The translations under genes were made by a program, and so were the position numbers. From Porites lutea (lineage: Eukaryota; Cnidaria; Anthozoa; Scleractinia; Poritidae): a DNA stretch of 64,000 bases. Positions 59,663-64,000 of this stretch are shown piece after piece (position 1 is the first letter of the stretch; the number at the start of each line of letters is the position of its first letter). The notes beneath the pieces were generated by a model. It searched no databases and was not told the origin of the DNA. It was given only the letters and a program-made list of their open reading frames with translations. The DNA lies in the NCBI RefSeq assembly GCF_958299795.1, contig NC_133202.1:7404107-7468106 (forward strand). The letters run 5' to 3'.

Positions 59663-60210
59663 CTTTGAAGGTTAACAAGAAGTCATGCATTTCTGGAACT
59701 GAACCATAGTTCCGAGAAGATGGCCAAACAATAGCGAAGCAAACACTGAAATTAAAATAGGCACTGGATCATGCATAGTAGCAAGAGATGAAGGGAGTGA
59801 CAAAGAGTTATATGGTTCTGTACAAGGGGAATGTACCACATGTACTCCCTTGAGTGCATGTACTTATTTCAGTGTTTCCTTCATTATTGCTTTGACTATC
59901 TGTGCAGACTCGTGTGGGTCAGCTCCAGAAAGGCTTGACATCTAGAATATTTTCTATCTAGTCTCTAAAAAGGAAATACTCTTGTCAGTGGCCTTGTAGT
60001 GATGATATCAACTTTTGTAGCAGTCAGTCAGGAAAGCTAAAATTTTTAAGGTTCTCCTTTTTACTGCATAAGTTGCTAAAAATCGTCACTGCATGCCACG
60101 TCATGATTTAGTTGCCTCTATCAGATACTTGCAGTCCGTTGTTTTAGAAGTTGTCCATTGCAAAATTAGGCCATTTCTAAGTTGTTCCAAGGCTTGAATA
60201 AACACTCATG

Positions 60211-61119
60211 CCGTAAATGCTCGAATTAGCGCCCGGGGCGCTTATTTAATTTTCAAAGGCAAAAGGGGAGGTGCTAATTCGAAGAGGGGCGCTTATTTCG
60301 TTAATCAATTTGGCAGTACTGCTTTATTTCTATTTTACCCAAACTGTAACATAGTAAGTGAAGCACCTATGTGCTCACATGGACATTTCTATTGAGGATA
60401 CGAGAAGCAAACCTGTACGATTTTGAAGAACATTAATTTTTTACTACCTTATCATAGGAAATTAACGCTCCATGAAATTAACGCGAATCGTTAAAATTCG
60501 CGTTAATTTACGTCGCGTTAATTTTGTTGAGCGTTAATTTTCGCGCTCTTAATTTCCAGTATTTTAACCCGAATTTTGGAACCTGTGCAGACATTCTTGA
60601 CACCTAAAAAACATTAACTACAAGCTTTCTTCCTTTCCAGTTACCCTTTATTTTTCATCTTTCACAAAAGCTAAGGCGAAGGTTTACAATATTTCGAGTT
60701 CATCTTTATCGTTGTCGGTGTCAGAGGTGATATCAATATCTTCTCCTTTCATTTCGTGTAATTAATCGAGTTAATTTCCTTTGTTATGAAATTGTACCTT
60801 CTCTTTCGAAAGTCGTTTCCCATTAAATTGGCGTTAATTTACGTCGTGTTAATTTCCAGTACCTCAATTTCATGGAGCGTTAATTTCCTATAATAAGCAG
60901 GAGCCCATGATGGGCTCCTGTTATAAGGTATTACGAACGTCACATTCATTAAAAGTACCGTATACGTCTCGTACATCGTACCGAGTACCGAACCTCGTTT
61001 TTTCTCGGGGGAAGGGGGGGGGGGGGGGAGGGCGCTTATCCAAATTTTGACCAAAGGAGAGGCGCTAATTCGAAGAGGGGCGCTTATTTAAAGCTCGGCG
61101 CTAATTCGAGTATTTACGG
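60211..61119. mobile_element. 909-bp DNA element with 23-bp inverted termini, only in unit 2
   Basis: CCGTAAATGCTCGAATTAGC at the left is mirrored by GCTAATTCGAGTATTTACGG at the right. GGGGCGCTTATTT units recur near both ends. Unit 1 reads AACACTCATTTTTGCAC at the same place, giving an empty site. Another element (60447-60928) is inserted inside. The termini resemble those of the MITE at 6311-6646. Confidence 0.75.
60447..60928. mobile_element. Nested MITE with GTTAATTT repeats, TA duplication
   Basis: TA flanks it at 60445-60446 and 60929-60930. CATAGGAAATTAACGCTCCA near 60453 is mirrored by TGGAGCGTTAATTTCCTATA near 60874-60892. Near the right end an extra palindrome CAGGAGCCCAT/ATGGGCTCCTG is found. 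CGCGTTAATTT-type units repeat inside. Being inside 60211-61119, it is the younger insertion. Confidence 0.68.
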
Positions 61120-61886
61120 TTTTTGCACTTTGCCTCTATTTTATAGCGAGGACTTCAGAAATAGGATAAAGCTTAGAATGAATCATTGCGCCTTCTAGGC
61201 CACTAGCAAGTCTTCAGGCCGTTAGCATTCTCTTAGTTTTCTTTAAAGTCCGTGGAGTGGCACCCCGGAGGGAGCGGGGGGGGGGGGACTCCTATTTAAA
61301 AGCTTGACGGAAATTTAAGATTAAACCTGTAAGGGAGAGCAATGTGACCATACTAAAACAGAGATCACGGCATTTTTTATGGAAACCCTAAGCACTACCA
61401 GAATGGGCAAATATAGGTTGAGCGTTAGGAACATGGTTCTAACAATATGAAAAACAAGAATAGATTAAATCAATGAAAAGCTATTATTGGAAGTTAGTTA
61501 ATGAATCCGTGGACTTTTTCTCACGCAATAAACAGCTAAGGAAGAGAATATTAAAAACTGTTTATTTTCTGAAATTCGCTGGACAACCAGCTAAACAGAA
61601 GTCACGGTATTTTGAACACTTAGTCCTCCGTTAGAATTACACGGCTAAAAATAAAAGCCTTTCCGCCACAACAAAAGGTTTCACTACTTCCGCATTGAGT
61701 AAGAGTAAGAGAGTAAGTTCCAGTAATGCTCTTGCATCGTAGAGGCAGATGACTAACCTGAAAAATTCGCCGGCGTGAGATTGTACCAACCTGTACCATT
61801 ACTTAAACTAAAGTCTGGCCACTGTTTCTTCTTTTGTATACCGTCTTTTTGAAGATCTACATGCAAAGAGATCTTTCACCCGCTTA

Positions 61887-62284
61887 AAGGGGCTGTGTCA
61901 CGGCAGTCCAGTTCATTTTGTTTTTGCCAATCACTCACCCTCAGTCGTTATGGAACTTAAAGTAAGCAAAGAAATTACAGGTAAATGACAAAATCAGAGA
62001 TCCGAGACAAACAATTAAGTCTCCTGAGCATTATTTCTGACGTTGCAAGCAGCAGGGATCAACTTTAAAAAAAACTGTTAGGCTGTCAGAACAGTTGTCA
62101 AAAATCCTAATTTCAATCCTTTTCAATCTTCTTCAGTTTTGCACATCCCTGGCATCTGTTGTTTCTGTTATGTTATTTTAACCTTCCTTTAAAGTTTTAA
62201 GCGGTTATTTTTATGTTTCTCTTAATTTAACCGCGGGCATTTTGTAATTTCCTAATTTGGCTGAATTTCGTGACACAGCTCCTT
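61887..62284. mobile_element. 398-bp MITE, 'AAGGGGCTGTGTCACG' termini, TA duplication, only in unit 2
   Basis: AAGGGGCTGTGTCACG starts it and CGTGACACAGCTCCTT ends it, flanked by TA (61885-61886, 62285-62286). Unit 1 lacks it near 55955. Tc1/mariner-like or similar; non-coding. Confidence 0.75.
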
Positions 62285-62364
62285 TACTGAGTGAATTAAT
62301 TTCGAAATAAATAATGCAATGGTCTGTACGTCATAGAGCTGTCAGTCATGATTGTGGTTTGACG

Positions 62365-62562
62365 CTCTCTCCTCCGCAGAGGCTCCCGCTGGGTGTCCCC
62401 ATCAAAATATCAATTATCGAAAAAATAGAAAGCGCGCGGGGGACGATGGGAAGGGGGAAACGGCTCTCTTCTCTCTTCCCCCTTCCCATCGTGCCCCGCG
62501 CGCTCTCTTTTTTTTCTCCCCAGCCTCCCCACAACACAAAGAGGCCTCTGCGGAGGAGAGAG
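62365..62562. mobile_element. 198-bp palindromic MITE with 9-bp target duplication, only in unit 2
   Basis: Perfect 19-bp ends CTCTCTCCTCCGCAGAGGC / GCCTCTGCGGAGGAGAGAG lie between GGTTTGACG copies (62356-62364, 62563-62571). Inner arms (GCGCGCGGGGGACGATGGGA and its mirror TCCCATCGTGCCCCGCGCGC) make almost the whole element a hairpin. It sits about 105 bp before the Kelch B start codon. A 9-bp duplication suggests a Mutator-like source. Confidence 0.8.
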
Positions 62563-62676
62563 GGTTTGACGAATTCTTCTCTTTCCGCTGTTCTCACTTT
62601 TCATATGTTCTTCCGGGAGTGAACCGCCGCCAAAAGTCCCTTTTAGTCAGTCAATGTTTCAAACGTTCGCGCAAAC

Positions 62677-64000
62677 ATGCAGCCCAAAGAAGGTGACAAC
62701 GATTTCACTTTAATCCTTAAACACGGCAAAGAGATGAGAGTAAGTAGAAATGAAATTGCGGCTTCAAGCGATTTCTTTTCTACTCTTCTCAACAGCGACA
62801 TGAGGGAGAACAAAGAAGGAACTGTTCGGTTAGAGCACATCACAGAGGCAGGTATGAGAGATGTGTTAGAGTTTGTACGATCTGGTAGTGTTGAAATAAC
62901 TACTCTAGAGAATGCGAAAGAGCTGATCGAGGCAGCGGAATATTTACTCCTCGACAGATTGAAAACATTCTCTGAAAAATATTTAGTGCAGGAAACATTA
63001 ACATCTTCAAATTGTATGACAATTTATTATTTTGCTGAGCAATATCGATGCCAAGAGCTGACAATGAAGACTAGGCAATTTATCCTATCAAACTTTACCG
63101 CTGTGACTGAATGTCAAGATTTTCTTTGTTTGGATAACCAGCAAGTGGTGGAGTGGATTTTCAGGGATGACGTAGCTGTTAGTACAGAAGATGTCATATT
63201 CAAGGCCATAGTAAGGTGGATTCAACATAGCAAAAGCGAGCGGAAAGGGAAGTTCGAAGAATTATTTCGATACGTGAGATTGTTCTTTATATCGCGTGAC
63301 TATTTGCTCAGTGATGTTCTAGCCAATGATCTCGTTTCAGGGTGCTCAAGTTGTTTGAAGCTTACCAAAGAAGCTGTAGAGGGAAAATGTCCTTTCCAGT
63401 CACCCAGAGTGGGGACTGATACACACCTAGTCGTTTACATGGGCAAGGAGACGTATTGTTATGAACCTGACGGAGACAAGTGGTATGAGTTAGCGGACAC
63501 GCACTTGACATACATAAACACAAATTTTTACGGCTCAGGTCCTTACAAAATGTGCTCTTGTCAAGGAAAGTTGTATGTTTTCCCAAATTCGCAGAATGTC
63601 TGTCAGAGCAGAGCAGAAACGTTTGACCCGTCTTTGAATGGCTGGACTACGTTTGACTATCAGACTGGACAGGCTTCCACACAGACTTTTGGTTTAGCAG
63701 TTGTAAGGGGGCAACTGTTTGCTGTTCATGATGATCGTTCTGAATGGTATTGTGGCAGAGGTAGAGATGGGCTCATTCCACGGCTTCTACAGGGAGGGCC
63801 AAAATTTTACTTATCCAAGTATAACTTTAAGTCAAACACATGGACTGATGTTCACTGCTATGGAAGTAAGCCAGTGGCTGCCACGGGTGCCTGTATAATC
63901 GCCATGGACACATACCTGTACGTTATTGTTGGTTTAATGCTTACTGACCTTGACAGTATATCACCACCTTATAGAATAGACACTATGAGTCTACACTCAG
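62677..64000 (+). CDS. Kelch-like protein B (BTB-BACK-Kelch), 3' end outside window
   Basis: Paralog of Kelch gene A. From the ATG at 62677 the frame is open for 441 codons to the window edge with no stop. BTB and BACK (residues about 8-225) are nearly the same as in A: I count about 20 base changes and one 3-base insertion over the first about 650 bases. The Kelch half differs far more, with several in-frame indels, for example a five-codon insertion after HLTYI near residue 285 and a replaced segment around residues 360-375. The 50 bp upstream of the ATG match A, so the core promoter or 5' UTR was copied too, but a 198-bp MITE has since landed upstream. Both the open frame and in-frame indels suggest a working gene. 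Likely a CUL3 adaptor with altered substrate choice. Confidence 0.9.
   Translation, partial: MQPKEGDNDFTLILKHGKEMRVSRNEIAASSDFFSTLLNSDMRENKEGTVRLEHITEAGMRDVLEFVRSGSVEITTLENAKELIEAAEYLLLDRLKTFSEKYLVQETLTSSNCMTIYYFAEQYRCQELTMKTRQFILSNFTAVTECQDFLCLDNQQVVEWIFRDDVAVSTEDVIFKAIVRWIQHSKSERKGKFEELFRYVRLFFISRDYLLSDVLANDLVSGCSSCLKLTKEAVEGKCPFQSPRVGTDTHLVVYMGKETYCYEPDGDKWYELADTHLTYINTNFYGSGPYKMCSCQGKLYVFPNSQNVCQSRAETFDPSLNGWTTFDYQTGQASTQTFGLAVVRGQLFAVHDDRSEWYCGRGRDGLIPRLLQGGPKFYLSKYNFKSNTWTDVHCYGSKPVAATGACIIAMDTYLYVIVGLMLTDLDSISPPYRIDTMSLHS

Larger units (their letters stand above)
59663..64000 (+). repeat. Segmental duplication, unit 2 (with Kelch gene B), runs off the window
   Basis: Tandem, same-orientation copy of 53897-58000. 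Three insertion sites are unique to it: 60211-61119 (with a second element nested inside), 61887-62284 and 62365-62562. Noncoding parts are clearly more diverged than the 5' half of the Kelch gene. Confidence 0.85.

Noticed and set aside
62314-62696. Overlapping frames of 83-114 codons on both strands upstream of Kelch B
   Set aside because: They span a palindromic MITE, which produces open frames on both strands by symmetry.

Overview
The window looks like nuclear DNA from a reef coral or a close anthozoan. Host genes have many short introns, animal-specific complexes (BLOC-1, CNEP1R1-lipin, TONSL-MMS22L) are present, and the noncoding DNA is packed with short inverted-repeat DNA transposons, tRNA-derived SINE-like copies, one CR1/L2-type LINE and one tyrosine-recombinase retrotransposon. 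No species can be named from the sequence alone. Gene names below rest on recognising protein families by eye, and exon joins rest on GT-AG sites and matching phases.

Layout. 1-19.7 kb: most of TONSL (+), 19 exons, with its 5' end outside the window; a 6.4-kb intron carries a Ngaro/DIRS-type element in antisense. 20.9-23.6 kb: PSMG4 (-), three exons, tail to tail with TONSL. 23.9-26.3 kb: an F-box/leucine-rich-repeat gene (+), head to head with PSMG4. 29.2-31.1 kb: ATP5F1E (-). 31.2-35.1 kb: CNEP1R1 (+), head to head with ATP5F1E and carrying a probable U12-type intron. 38.5-39.7 kb: two intron-containing tRNA-Tyr genes (-). 42.1-44.4 kb: a 5'-truncated LINE with a 706-codon open frame. 45.4-50.7 kb: SNRPB (-), seven coding exons. 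50.9-53.7 kb: BLOC1S4 (+), head to head with SNRPB. 53.9-64.0 kb: a tandem segmental duplication, each unit carrying an intronless BTB-BACK-Kelch gene; the second gene is open to the window edge.

The genes do not form one pathway. They are mostly housekeeping genes: replication-fork repair (TONSL), proteasome assembly (PSMG4), ubiquitin ligase adaptors (F-box and Kelch proteins), ATP synthase (ATP5F1E), lipid control at the nuclear envelope (CNEP1R1), splicing (SNRPB) and endosome-related organelles (BLOC1S4). Three divergent pairs share promoters of only about 130-305 bp between start codons, and three of the six start codons sit in an ATGGCGG context.

The most informative parts are the U12-type intron, the Kelch duplication (each unit is an empty-site control for mobile-element insertions in the other, and the Kelch half diverges faster than the BTB half), a 57-bp near-pure hairpin with a 9-bp target duplication inside TONSL, and the split-direct-repeat retrotransposon. 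I found no convincing new defence or metabolic system.
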